From Martelella radicis (GTDB lineage: Bacteria; Pseudomonadota; Alphaproteobacteria; Rhizobiales; Rhizobiaceae): DNA of 64,000 nt. This document shows, piece after piece, positions 8,457 to 16,932 of the stretch (its first letter is position 1; every line of letters begins with the position of its first letter). The stretch is from positions 62,001-126,000 of the forward strand of contig NZ_JACIDZ010000012.1 of the NCBI RefSeq assembly GCF_014196625.1, given 5' to 3'. The position numbers and the translations under genes are program-made. The notes beneath the pieces are model-generated. The model searched no databases and was not told where the DNA came from. It worked only from the letters and a program-made list of their open reading frames with translations.

Positions 8457-9911
8457 TCAGACTCCTGACGGCGGAATGCCGGCGCGCTCGATCTTGCGCG
8501 GGGCAACGAGGTCCTTCCAGGTGGAGAGCGCCTTGTTGACGGCCGGGTAAGGCTCGCGCTTGACGTATTTGCCGTGTCCTTCCTCGGTCTTCAGCGTGGT
8601 CTCCTCGACCACGACCTTGCCGCGCGACAGCGTGAAGCGCGGCAGGCCCTTCACATGCTTGCCCTCGAACACGTTGTAATCGATGGCGGAAACCTGGGTC
8701 TCGGCGGTAATCGTCTTTTCCAGCGTCGGATCCCAGACGATGAGATCGGCATCAGCGCCCACCAGAACAGCGCCCTTCTTCGGATACATGTTGAGGATTT
8801 TTGCAATATTCGTGGAGGTGACGGCGACGAATTCGTTCATCGTCAGCCGGCCGGTCGAAACGCCATAGGTCCACAGAAGCGGCAGCCGGTCTTCGAGCCC
8901 GCCCGTGCCGTTCGGGATCTTGGTGAAGTCGTTGACGCCGTAGCGCTTCTGTTCGGTGGTGAAGGCGCAGTGGTCGGTCGCCACGCAGGACAGCGTGCCC
9001 GATTGCAGCCCGGCCCAGAGCGAGTCCTGATGCTGCTTGTTGCGGAAGGGCGGCGACATCACCCGGCGGGCGGAATGGTCCCAGTCCTTGTCGAAATATT
9101 CGCTTTCATCGAGCATCAGATGCTGGATCAGCGGCTCGCCATAGACCCGCATGCCCTTCTGCTTGGCGCGGCGGATCGCCTCGTGGCTTTGTTCGCAGGA
9201 GGTGTGAACCACGTAAAGCGGTACGCCAGCCATGTCGGCAATCATGATAGCGCGGTTGGTGGCCTCGCCCTCCACTTCCGGCGGGCGCGAATAGGCGTGG
9301 CCTTCCGGGCCGTTATTCCCCTCGGCCATCAGCTTGGCCTGCATGCTGGCAACGACATCGCCGTTTTCGGCATGCACCAGCGGCATGGCGCCGAGCTCGG
9401 CGCAGCGCTGGAAGGAGGCGAACATCTCGTCGTCATTCACCATCAGCGCGCCCTTATAGGCCATGAAATGCTTGAAGGTATTGATGCCGTGCTCCTTGAC
9501 GACCGCTTCCATCTCGTCAAACACCTGTTTGTCCCACCAGGTGATCGCCATGTGGAAGGAATAGTCGCAGGTCGCACTGGTCGACTTGTTGTCCCAGCGC
9601 TTGATCGCGTCGAACAGCGACTGGCCGGGATCCGGCAAGCAGAAATCGACGACCATGGTGGTTCCGCCGGCAACGGCCGCGCGCGTGCCGCTGGCAAAAT
9701 CATCCGAGGAATAGGTACCCATGAACGGCATCTGCAGATGCACATGCGGATCGATGCCGCCGGGCATGACGAAACAGCCGGTCGCGTCGAGTGTCTCGTC
9801 GCCGGAAAGATCATGGCCGATCTCGATGATCCGGCCGTCCTCGATCTTCACATCGGACTTGTAGGTGAGGTCGGCGGTGACAATGGTGCCGCCCTTGATA
9901 ACTGTGCTCAT
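8457..9911 (-). CDS. hydA: Dihydropyrimidinase / D-hydantoinase
   Basis: 484-residue cyclic amidohydrolase that opens 5,6-dihydrouracil or dihydrothymine to the N-carbamoyl beta-amino acid, step two of reductive pyrimidine degradation. All dinuclear-zinc ligands are present: HxH in GGIDPHVHLQ (H56, H58), the carboxylatable lysine in FMAYKG (K153), H180 (PLVHAEN), H236 (YVVHTSC) and D313 (VATDHCAF). Length is normal for the family. Start ATG at 9911 follows AAGGGAAC. It sits downstream of the carbamoyl amidohydrolase and three small genes, and upstream of an exporter and the transporter ATPase. Confidence 0.96.
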   Translation of the reverse strand: MSTVIKGGTIVTADLTYKSDVKIEDGRIIEIGHDLSGDETLDATGCFVMPGGIDPHVHLQMPFMGTYSSDDFASGTRAAVAGGTTMVVDFCLPDPGQSLFDAIKRWDNKSTSATCDYSFHMAITWWDKQVFDEMEAVVKEHGINTFKHFMAYKGALMVNDDEMFASFQRCAELGAMPLVHAENGDVVASMQAKLMAEGNNGPEGHAYSRPPEVEGEATNRAIMIADMAGVPLYVVHTSCEQSHEAIRRAKQKGMRVYGEPLIQHLMLDESEYFDKDWDHSARRVMSPPFRNKQHQDSLWAGLQSGTLSCVATDHCAFTTEQKRYGVNDFTKIPNGTGGLEDRLPLLWTYGVSTGRLTMNEFVAVTSTNIAKILNMYPKKGAVLVGADADLIVWDPTLEKTITAETQVSAIDYNVFEGKHVKGLPRFTLSRGKVVVEETTLKTEEGHGKYVKREPYPAVNKALSTWKDLVAPRKIERAGIPPSGV

Positions 9912-9968
9912 TATGCTGTTCCCTTGATTTTCAAACGGGCGGTTTTCCGCTTCTCGTTTTCATGATGT

Positions 9969-10181
9969 CTATTTCAGCCGGTATTTTCCCCGCGGATAGG
10001 TGTTCTGGTTCATGTCCGAAGGTGCGGCGCCGACGCTGGGGCTGATGCTGCCCCGGCTTCTGGCGGCTTCGCCTGCTTGCGGCGCGACCGCCGCCCCGCC
10101 GCTGACGGTCGAGGCCGGTTTCGCGCCGATGAAGCCGCGCGATCGGAGAGCCGGTGTTGCGTCCTTCGGTTTGCTTTTCAT
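9969..10181 (-). CDS. Small basic hypothetical protein in the pyrimidine array
   Basis: 70-residue frame with many Lys, Arg, Ala and Pro residues and a C-terminus PRGKYRLK; no hydrophobic segment and no domain I recognise. It occupies the space just before hydA (57 nt gap) in the same direction. The ribosome-binding site is poor. It may be a short disordered protein of the operon or a spurious frame in high-GC DNA; the orientation and fit between neighbours slightly favour a real gene. Confidence 0.4.
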   Translation of the reverse strand: MKSKPKDATPALRSRGFIGAKPASTVSGGAAVAPQAGEAARSRGSISPSVGAAPSDMNQNTYPRGKYRLK

Positions 10182-10214
10182 GCTGTGTTGCCAGTGGTGA
10201 AAAAGGAGCGGCGG

Positions 10215-10439
10215 CTATCCGTCGACCAGGTCGAGCCGCTTCTCGATGCGTGAAATGCGCTCGTCCACCCGATCAAGGCGATTCGAGAGACTTGCATATT
10301 GCGCAGTAAGAATGCCGATTTGGCTTTCGATAATGCCAAGCCTGCCCTTGATCTCAAGCAATTCTTCCGTGTGCCGATCTTGCGTGGCGCGGATCGCTCG
10401 GAGATGCTCAAGAACAAGATTCTCTGTTGCAGGTGACAT
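10215..10439 (-). CDS. Small coiled-coil hypothetical protein
   Basis: 74 residues from ATG 10439. Nearly the whole protein is a heptad-like amphipathic helix (LEIKGRLGIIESQIGILTAQ then LSNRLDRVDERISRIEKRLD), so it should form a coiled coil and probably an oligomer. An in-frame ATG ten codons further upstream gives a less natural start. No catalytic motif. Located in the pyrimidine array between the secreted small protein and the basic protein; function unknown. Confidence 0.6.
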   Translation of the reverse strand: MSPATENLVLEHLRAIRATQDRHTEELLEIKGRLGIIESQIGILTAQYASLSNRLDRVDERISRIEKRLDLVDG

Positions 10440-10515
10440 GTGCGTTTTTCCATCGCGTTGAGACAGCAATATAGCGCCAAACCATTGGCCTCACAATCTG
10501 CCCGGTTTTGTCCGC

Positions 10516-10863
10516 CTAGAGGCATCGCTTTAGCTCCTCGATCCCGCTATTTGTGAGCATGAATGCCGTCTGGTTGCTATCCGGGCCGCCAATCTCAATA
10601 AACAGAACGCGTTCAGTGTTTGCTCCCCAATCGCCTTTGCAAGTCCTGTCGAACAATGTTGCATTCATACCGACCACCTCAACCGGCGCGCCGAGCCTGC
10701 ATGTGCCTTCACAATCGTCATAGCCAAAATCGGAAATCGGTTTCATGCTTCCCATGCATGCATCTGCCGGAAGACACCAGCCGTTCGGATCGAACGCTAG
10801 AGCGGGTGCCGACCAGAAGCTGAGGCAGACAAGGCTTAACGTAACTGAGTTGGCGAGGTGCAT
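10516..10863 (-). CDS. Small secreted hypothetical protein, Cys-containing
   Basis: 115 residues with a clear signal peptide (MHLANSVTLSLVCLSFWSA then cleavage near PALA-FD). The mature part has several cysteines (WCLPADACMG, DDCEGTCRLG, RTCKGDW, KRCL) consistent with disulphide bonding in the periplasm. No family recognised. It begins 6 nt after the stop of the carbamoyl amidohydrolase gene on the same strand, so it is likely co-transcribed with the pyrimidine genes, although its composition is less GC-rich than theirs. Confidence 0.65.
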   Translation of the reverse strand: MHLANSVTLSLVCLSFWSAPALAFDPNGWCLPADACMGSMKPISDFGYDDCEGTCRLGAPVEVVGMNATLFDRTCKGDWGANTERVLFIEIGGPDSNQTAFMLTNSGIEELKRCL

Positions 10864-10869
10864 TGGAAA

Positions 10870-12123
10870 TTACTCCACAATCTCCGCCGTCTTCAACACC
10901 GCCCTCAGCAGCACGTCTGCGCCGGCGGTGGCCCATTCCTTGGAAATATCCTCGGCCTCGTTGTGCGACAGCCCGTCGACGCAGGGGCACATGACCATGG
11001 TGGCAGGCGCGACCTTGGCGGCCCAGCAGGCATCGTGCCCTGCGCCGGAGACGATGTCCATGTGGCTGTAGCCGAGTTCGACGGCGGCATCGCGGACATT
11101 CTTCACAAGCTCCGGATCGAAGGTCACCGGGTCGAAATGGCCGACCGGCTCGACCGAACAGCCGACGCCGAGGTCATCGCAGATTTGCGCCGCCTGCTTC
11201 TCGATCGCCGCGCGCATGCCGTCGAGCTTGTCCTGGTCAACGGTGCGGATATCGACGGTGAAGGTGACGGTGCCGGGCAGAACATTGCGGGAGTTCGGCT
11301 TGAAGAACATCTGGCCGACGCCGCCGACGGCGTTCGGCTGCGCGTCCATGGCCACCTTCTGCACCATTTCCAGAATGCGGGCCATGGCAAGGCCTGCATT
11401 GACGCGCATGGCCATCGGCGTGGAGCCGGTATGGGCTTCCTTGCCGGTCAGCGTAAATTCCAGCCACCACAGCCCCTGACAGTGGGTGACGACGCCGATT
11501 TCCTTCTTCTCCGCTTCCAGGATAGGGCCCTGTTCGATGTGGTATTCGTAATAGGCGTGCATCTTGCGCGCGCCCACCTCTTCCTCGCCCAGCCAGCCGA
11601 TGCGCTTCAGCTCGTCACCATAGGCCTTGCCTTCGGGATCCTTGCGGTCATAGGCATAGTCGAGCGTGTGGACGCCGGCGAAAACGCCGGAAGCGAGCAT
11701 GGCGGGGGCGAAGCGCGCGCCTTCCTCATTCGCCCAGTTGGTGACCACGATCGGATGCTTGGTCTTGATATTGAGGTCGTTCAGTGTGCGCACCAGTTCG
11801 AGCGCGGACAGCACGCCGAGCACGCCGTCATATTTGCCGCCGGTCGGCTGGGTGTCGAGATGGCTGCCGACATAGACGGGCAGGGCGTCGGGATCGGTGC
11901 CGGGCCGGGTCATGAACATCGAACCCATCTTGTCGACGCCCATGGTGAGGCCGGCATCGTCACACCATTTCTGGAAGAGCGCGCGACCTTCCGCGTCCTC
12001 GTCGGTCAAGGTCTGGCGGTTGTTGCCGCCGGCGATGCCGGGTCCGATCCTGGCCATTTCCATGATCGCGTCCCAGAGGCGGTCGCCGTTGATACGCATG
12101 TTCTCGCCTGCAAAGGCTGCCAT
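10870..12123 (-). CDS. N-carbamoyl-beta-alanine amidohydrolase (beta-ureidopropionase), M20 family
   Basis: 417-residue zinc-dependent amidohydrolase that would release beta-alanine or beta-aminoisobutyrate, CO2 and NH3 from the ring-opened pyrimidine, step three of the reductive pathway. M20/amaB-type metal motifs are visible: YVGSHLDTQPTGGKYDG (H88, D99), NWANEEGARF (E133/E134) and HIEQGP; a dimerisation domain lies in the middle (LTGKEAHTGSTPM). The start follows GGGGAACAGTC. Close relatives include allantoate amidohydrolase and L-carbamoylase; the hydA/preTA/rutR context favours the pyrimidine substrate. First gene of the long minus-strand array, divergent from rutR. Confidence 0.88.
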   Translation of the reverse strand: MAAFAGENMRINGDRLWDAIMEMARIGPGIAGGNNRQTLTDEDAEGRALFQKWCDDAGLTMGVDKMGSMFMTRPGTDPDALPVYVGSHLDTQPTGGKYDGVLGVLSALELVRTLNDLNIKTKHPIVVTNWANEEGARFAPAMLASGVFAGVHTLDYAYDRKDPEGKAYGDELKRIGWLGEEEVGARKMHAYYEYHIEQGPILEAEKKEIGVVTHCQGLWWLEFTLTGKEAHTGSTPMAMRVNAGLAMARILEMVQKVAMDAQPNAVGGVGQMFFKPNSRNVLPGTVTFTVDIRTVDQDKLDGMRAAIEKQAAQICDDLGVGCSVEPVGHFDPVTFDPELVKNVRDAAVELGYSHMDIVSGAGHDACWAAKVAPATMVMCPCVDGLSHNEAEDISKEWATAGADVLLRAVLKTAEIVE

Positions 12124-12219
12124 GACTGTTCCCCGTTTCTGTTCCCGAGGCTTTGCCCAGGCCGATCTTGTTACCGGCGAAAAAGGGCATTGCCTTTCTT
12201 GTTTGGATCGGTCACGTTT

Positions 12220-12235
12220 TTGACCGCTTGGTAAA
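12220..12235. promoter_or_regulatory. RutR-like operator between the pyrimidine operon and rutR
   Basis: TTGACCGCTTGGTAAA matches the RutR consensus TTGACCANNTGGTCAA at 12 of 14 defined positions. It lies in the 260-nt divergent region between the carbamoyl amidohydrolase gene and the TetR-family gene identified as rutR, about 97 nt upstream of the former's start codon and 149 nt upstream of the latter's. One dimer bound here could control both transcripts. In E. coli RutR is released by uracil or thymine. Confidence 0.75.
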
Positions 12236-12383
12236 CTTTACAACTTCCGCGCCAAGGCTCAAGTGATCAACATCAAAATCCGCCATCATTTTTCGGAAAA
12301 ATGGCCTAAAGTTTAGGCTAGATTCGAAATTGTGCAAAATAGCTGCGGGTGGCAGCGCAGGACGAGAGGCGACAGGAGTGGAA

Positions 12384-13019
12384 ATGACACCACGGGCGGG
12401 GCGGACGCAAAGGCGGACGCGGATACAGGAGGCCAAGGAAGAACTGATCCTTGAGGCCGCTCTGGATGTGTTCTCCGCAAACGGTTTCAGGGGGGCGACC
12501 GTCGATCAGATCGCCGAGGCGGCGGGTATGTCCAAGCCGAACGTCCTCTATTATTTCCGCTCGAAAGAGGCCGTGTTTACAGCGCTCGTCGCCCGGGTGA
12601 TGGACATCTGGCTCGATCCGTTGCGCGTCTTCGATGTCGACAAGGACCCGGCCTCGGAGATCCGCTCCTATATTCGCCGCAAGCTGGAAATGGCGCGGGA
12701 CTATCCGCGCGAAAGCCGGCTTTTCGCCAATGAAGTGCTGCAGGGCGCGCCCAATACCGAGGCCTTTCTCAAGGGCGAGCTGAAGGATCTGGTGGACGAG
12801 AAGGCCAAGGTGATTCGTGCCTGGCAGGACGCCGGCAAGCTGCGAAGGGTCGATCCCTATCACCTGATCTTTTCCATCTGGGCGACGACGCAGCACTATG
12901 CGGATTTCGACGTGCAGGTGCGCGCGGTGCTGGGCGAGGGACTTTCGGGCGAGGGCAGGTTCGAGGATGCCGCGCGCTATCTTGAGACCCTGTTTATCAA
13001 CGGTCTTGGTATGCGCTGA
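12384..13019 (+). CDS. rutR: TetR-family regulator RutR
   Basis: 211 residues. The N-terminal TetR helix-turn-helix is clear (DVFSANGFRGATVDQIAEAAG then MSKPNVLYYFRSKE, about residues 27-60) and the C-terminal half has the RutR-like pattern (ESRLFANEVLQGAP, LIFSIWATTQHYADF) of the pyrimidine-responsive repressor. The ATG at 12384 follows AGGAG; an 18-codon upstream extension lacks a site. It is divergent from the pyrimidine catabolic genes with a RutR-like box between them. Expected to repress the catabolic and transport genes until uracil or thymine binds. Confidence 0.88.
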   Translation: MTPRAGRTQRRTRIQEAKEELILEAALDVFSANGFRGATVDQIAEAAGMSKPNVLYYFRSKEAVFTALVARVMDIWLDPLRVFDVDKDPASEIRSYIRRKLEMARDYPRESRLFANEVLQGAPNTEAFLKGELKDLVDEKAKVIRAWQDAGKLRRVDPYHLIFSIWATTQHYADFDVQVRAVLGEGLSGEGRFEDAARYLETLFINGLGMR

Positions 13020-13087
13020 GCATCAAAGGCCGTGGCATTTTTCGTCAGAGCACGCTATGGTTGATATCTGTTGGTGCTTTGGTGGTC

Positions 13088-14011
13088 ATGCCTATGCCGA
13101 AGGTCTCTGTCGTCATGCCGGTCTATAATGGCGAGGCGTTTCTCTTCGATAGCATTTCATCGATGCTCTGCCAGACCTACGCCGATTTCGAACTGGTCAT
13201 CATCGATGATGCCTCGCATGACGGCTCCGGCGAAATGGTCTCGCGGTTTTCGGACCGGCGGATTGTCTACCGTCGCCTGGCCGAAAACGGCGGCTCTGCG
13301 ATTGCTACGAATGAAGGGCATCGGCTTGCGGGCGGAACATATATCGCGCACATGGACCAGGACGACGTCGCGCCCCCGGACCGCCTGCAAAAACAGGCGG
13401 AGTTCCTGGAAAGACATCGGACGGTGACCGTGCTGGGCGGGATGATGTCTCTCTTCGGGCAAGGGGCCGGCGAAGCGAGGGTTCCGCTTCGAGACGGCGA
13501 GATCAAGGCGGGTTTGCTGGCCGGCATTGGTCATGTCTACAACCCGACCGTGATGTTCCGTCGCGGGTTCTCCCAAAGACACGGCCTTCATTTCCGTCCC
13601 GCTTTGAAACAGGCGGCAGACTGGGGCTATTTCGCGGAGGTCTTGCTGTGCGGCGGTCGGTTCGCGAATATCGATGCGGTGCTGCTGAGGCACCGCATTC
13701 ACGCCCGGCAGCAAAGTCAGTCCGTCCCGGCCGTCGACGCGGAATTGTCGGTTATGCGGGCTCGCATCCTTGCCCTGTTCTATCCCTGCCTCAGCGGACG
13801 GGAATGCGCCGCGCTTGCGCCTCTGCTGCAGTGGATCGCGCCGTCGCCGCTGACGCGCGATGCGCTGACGGACGGGCTTGAGGTTCTGGCAAAGGCCTAC
13901 GCCTGGAAAAAGCGATCTGCGGCAGGTGAGGACCGGAAGGCTCTTGACCGATATCTTGGAGCATGCAGGCGAAGGGCTGAAGCGGCGTTGGCGCAAACCC
14001 GCACGGTCTGA
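13088..14011 (+). CDS. Glycosyltransferase family 2 protein
   Basis: About 307 residues, GT-A fold. The N-terminal motif KVSVVMPVYNGEAFLFDSIS and the DDASHDGS nucleotide-sugar motif are typical of GT2, with the metal-binding acidic cluster HMDQDDVAPPDRL near residue 90. No membrane helix, so probably a cytosolic enzyme acting on a polysaccharide or lipid acceptor. The start is uncertain: ATG at 13088 and 13094 are both possible and an ATG at 13061 also lies in frame; no strong ribosome-binding site. It ends 4 nt before the convergent GGDEF-EAL gene. It interrupts the pyrimidine region without an evident link to it. Confidence 0.88.
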   Translation: MPMPKVSVVMPVYNGEAFLFDSISSMLCQTYADFELVIIDDASHDGSGEMVSRFSDRRIVYRRLAENGGSAIATNEGHRLAGGTYIAHMDQDDVAPPDRLQKQAEFLERHRTVTVLGGMMSLFGQGAGEARVPLRDGEIKAGLLAGIGHVYNPTVMFRRGFSQRHGLHFRPALKQAADWGYFAEVLLCGGRFANIDAVLLRHRIHARQQSQSVPAVDAELSVMRARILALFYPCLSGRECAALAPLLQWIAPSPLTRDALTDGLEVLAKAYAWKKRSAAGEDRKALDRYLGACRRRAEAALAQTRTV

Positions 14012-14015
14012 ACCT

Positions 14016-16742
14016 TCATTCCGACGCATCCTCGAACCGTTCCGGTCCCTCGCCCAGGCACCGAAACCACCCGCGCTCTCGCACGAAACTCTCCAGCGCG
14101 TTGCCGCTTAGTGGCGGAGCGAAAAAATACCCCTGGAAGCTGTCAACGCCGAGTTCGCGCAGGATGCGAACGTGCTCTGCCGTTTCGACTCCCTCGGCAA
14201 TGACCTCGATACCCAGCGCCTTGCCGATTTCGACGATCGATGCCACGAGACGCCGCTGGCTCTGGCCGGTCGTGATCGGAAGCACCAGTTGCCGGTCGAT
14301 CTTGAGCCTCTTGGGCGACAGGGACAGCAGGCTGAGGATCGATGCATAACCGGTGCCGAAATCGTCGATTTCGACGTCCACGCCCAACGATTTTATGGCG
14401 CTGACGGCGGTTTCCAGACTGGTGTCCTGATCGTCGAAGGAAATCGATTCCAGCAGCTCTATGCAAAGCTGGCCCGGATCGAGTTGGCTTTCGGCGATGC
14501 TTTGAAGCAGGGCCGGGTCGATCAGTCGCTGGGCGGAGATGTTGACCGAGATATGAGGGAGCGCGATCCCATCCTGCCGCCAGGCCTGGAACTGTGCGCT
14601 GGCCTTTTTAAGCACGACCGCATCGATGCGCGCGATCGAGCCTGTTGTCTCGGCGGTGCCGATGAAATGACTTGGGGCAAGTTGGCCGCGTGTCGGGTGG
14701 CGCCAGCGCACAAGCGCCTCGACCCCCTGGATTTCCAGTGTGCGCGCGGATATCTGCGGCTGGTAGAAAACCTCGAACTGATCGTCTTCAAGGGCGGCAA
14801 GCAGTTCATCCGCCACCTTTTTGTTGGTGATCGCGATATTGCGCAGCGTGGCGTCGAAGATCACGAACTGGTTGCGCCCCATGCGCTTGGCCTCGTAAAG
14901 CGCGATGCCCGCATTGACCAGAGCGTCGCGCATGTTGACGGTGTCCTCGTCCATCCAGGCAATGCCGACACTGGCGCTGACGCGCACCTGATGTTCGCCA
15001 TAGTTCAGCGGTCTGCCAAGCGCCCGGATGATCTCTTGCGCCAGACGCGTCAGCCGCTCGACATCGCCGTTCCAGTGGGTGACGAGTGTGAACTCATCGC
15101 CGCCGATCCGCGCCAGAAAGTCCCTGGAGCCGGCGATGCTGCGCAGCATGTTGGCGCTATGACGCAGCATGGCATCTCCGGCGGCGTGCCCCAGCGTGTC
15201 GTTGATCTCCTTGAAGCGGTCGATATCGATATGAAGAACGGCATAGGGCGGTTCGGTCAGTTCGGGGCTTTGGCCTTTTTTCCTGTCGGAAAAGGCTTCC
15301 GCGAGATAGCGGCGGTTGGCGAGCCCGGTCAGCGCGTCGTGGAGTGCATTGTGACGCAGCACCTTCTGGGCCTCCTCCAACGCCTGGTTTTTCTGGCGAG
15401 CCTCGACATTGGCCCGTTTCAGGTCTTCATGAAGCCTGACGTCTTCGGTGATGTCCCAGTTGACGCCGACCACCTGTTCATTGCCGCCGGGATCCCTGAA
15501 AAAGGCCCCGAAAGCCTGCATGTGGCGGATATCGCCGTCATCCATCACAATGCGGAAGGTGTTGCGGAACTCCTTTCCTTCCGCAACGGTGATCTCCATT
15601 CTCGCTCTTTCCTTCTGCCGGTCGTCGGGATGGAGACGGTCGAACCAGATCTGCATCGGGGCCTCTGCGCAATCGGGCGTCCTGCCGTAGAGCGTGTACA
15701 TCCTTTGGTCCCAGATCGCCTCGCCGCTTGCCACGTCCATCTCCCACACACCGATTTTCGATGTGTCGAGCGCAAGCTGCATGCGCCTCGACAGGCGTCC
15801 GAGTTTGGTCAGTGTGTGCAGGCGCAGGCGCAGGAGATGGGCGATGCCGGCGACGGCCGCGATGATGACAAAGCCGATCGTGCCGATCAGAACCTGTCGA
15901 GGCACAGCCATTCGGGCCGGTTGAGTCCAGCCGGTCCTTGGCGCGGCGGCGAGCGTCCATTGCGTATTGGCGAGATCGATCGGCTGGGTCACGGGATCCG
16001 CTTCGAATACCGATGGCGGACCAAAGAGCACCTCGACCGGAGAGCCGCCGGCATCGTTCTTGGCGAGGGCCAGTTCAAGGTCGGGATAGCGTTCGGTGAT
16101 CGTGCGATCGGCGAGCAGATCCTCAAGGTCGACGATGGCGGAGAGAAGCCCCCAGACCTGGCTCTCCTCGCCGTCGAAGAGAGGATAATAGGCGAGCAGC
16201 GCTGAGCCGCCCTGAACCAGCGGGATCGGACCGTCTACGACCGGGCCGCGCTGCAAAAGCGCCTTTTGTATTGCGGCGAGCTGCTCCGGCCGGTCGCGAT
16301 AGTCGAGGCCTATGGCTTCGCTGTTTTCCTCCAGCGGATAGACCATGGTGATCTTGAGGTCACGCGCCAGCGCTATGCTCGCGATCGCATTGTGACCCTC
16401 GATCAGCTTGTCGGCCAGCCGTCCGAAGCGGTTGGCGTCGATTTCCGGCTCAATCGAGAGGGCAAGGCCAAGTCCTTCGACGAGTTTGAGGTTCTCCTCA
16501 AGGTCAGCCTCAAGCTGCGACGTGGAAACCGCCATGCGTTCCGAGGTCTTCAGGCGAAGGTTCTGGGTGAAGTTGCGTTCGGCCTGGCGGTTGGCGAGAA
16601 GCATCGAGCCGAGCACCAGCGTGACCACGGCCAGAGCAAGGAGATCGCTCGGAATGAGCCAGAACCTTTTTTGGGGTCGCCGTTTCTCCGGCTTCAGCAT
16701 TCTCCCGCCTGCTCCCGTCTGCTGTCGCGTGCCGGTCGCCAT
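14016..16742 (-). CDS. CHASE-like/PAS/GGDEF/EAL membrane protein (cyclic-di-GMP turnover)
   Basis: 908 residues. Layout: helix at about 32-50, periplasmic sensor at 51-280 (CHASE-like), helix at 284-303, PAS at about 320-435, GGDEF domain with intact RIGGDEF (547-551), EAL domain with intact EAL at 675-677 and the later DDFGTGYASI and EGVETAEH motifs. The RxxD inhibitory site is missing (Gly nine residues before the GGDEF motif). ELLES replaces the common ELTES. Both domains look potentially active, so net synthesis or degradation cannot be predicted. It sits between a GT2 gene (convergent) and preA (same strand, 190-nt AT-rich gap). Confidence 0.92.
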   Translation of the reverse strand: MATGTRQQTGAGGRMLKPEKRRPQKRFWLIPSDLLALAVVTLVLGSMLLANRQAERNFTQNLRLKTSERMAVSTSQLEADLEENLKLVEGLGLALSIEPEIDANRFGRLADKLIEGHNAIASIALARDLKITMVYPLEENSEAIGLDYRDRPEQLAAIQKALLQRGPVVDGPIPLVQGGSALLAYYPLFDGEESQVWGLLSAIVDLEDLLADRTITERYPDLELALAKNDAGGSPVEVLFGPPSVFEADPVTQPIDLANTQWTLAAAPRTGWTQPARMAVPRQVLIGTIGFVIIAAVAGIAHLLRLRLHTLTKLGRLSRRMQLALDTSKIGVWEMDVASGEAIWDQRMYTLYGRTPDCAEAPMQIWFDRLHPDDRQKERARMEITVAEGKEFRNTFRIVMDDGDIRHMQAFGAFFRDPGGNEQVVGVNWDITEDVRLHEDLKRANVEARQKNQALEEAQKVLRHNALHDALTGLANRRYLAEAFSDRKKGQSPELTEPPYAVLHIDIDRFKEINDTLGHAAGDAMLRHSANMLRSIAGSRDFLARIGGDEFTLVTHWNGDVERLTRLAQEIIRALGRPLNYGEHQVRVSASVGIAWMDEDTVNMRDALVNAGIALYEAKRMGRNQFVIFDATLRNIAITNKKVADELLAALEDDQFEVFYQPQISARTLEIQGVEALVRWRHPTRGQLAPSHFIGTAETTGSIARIDAVVLKKASAQFQAWRQDGIALPHISVNISAQRLIDPALLQSIAESQLDPGQLCIELLESISFDDQDTSLETAVSAIKSLGVDVEIDDFGTGYASILSLLSLSPKRLKIDRQLVLPITTGQSQRRLVASIVEIGKALGIEVIAEGVETAEHVRILRELGVDSFQGYFFAPPLSGNALESFVRERGWFRCLGEGPERFEDASE

Positions 16743-16876
16743 GCTGCAGGAATTCGCGGTGTGAAATCAATGTAAAAACGAAATTCCCATTAATTTATAC
16801 ATAAGAATCACATGCTATATAAAGTATATTAAGAATTACTATTTAAGTAAATATGAAATTTGTAGAGAGGTTACAG

Positions 16877-16910
16877 AAAATCCGCGGGTCGGAATGACGC
16901 CGCGGCTTTC
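16877..16910 (-). terminator. Probable terminator of preT-preA
   Basis: On the minus strand, just past the preA stop, CCGCGG (16900-16905) pairs with CCGCGG (16882-16887) over a 12-nt loop and is followed by ATTTTCT. The surrounding 190-nt gap up to the GGDEF-EAL gene start is markedly AT-rich (16760-16870) and probably also carries the promoter of that gene. Confidence 0.5.
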
Positions 16911-16932
16911 TGATTTACTTGTGAACGCCTGC

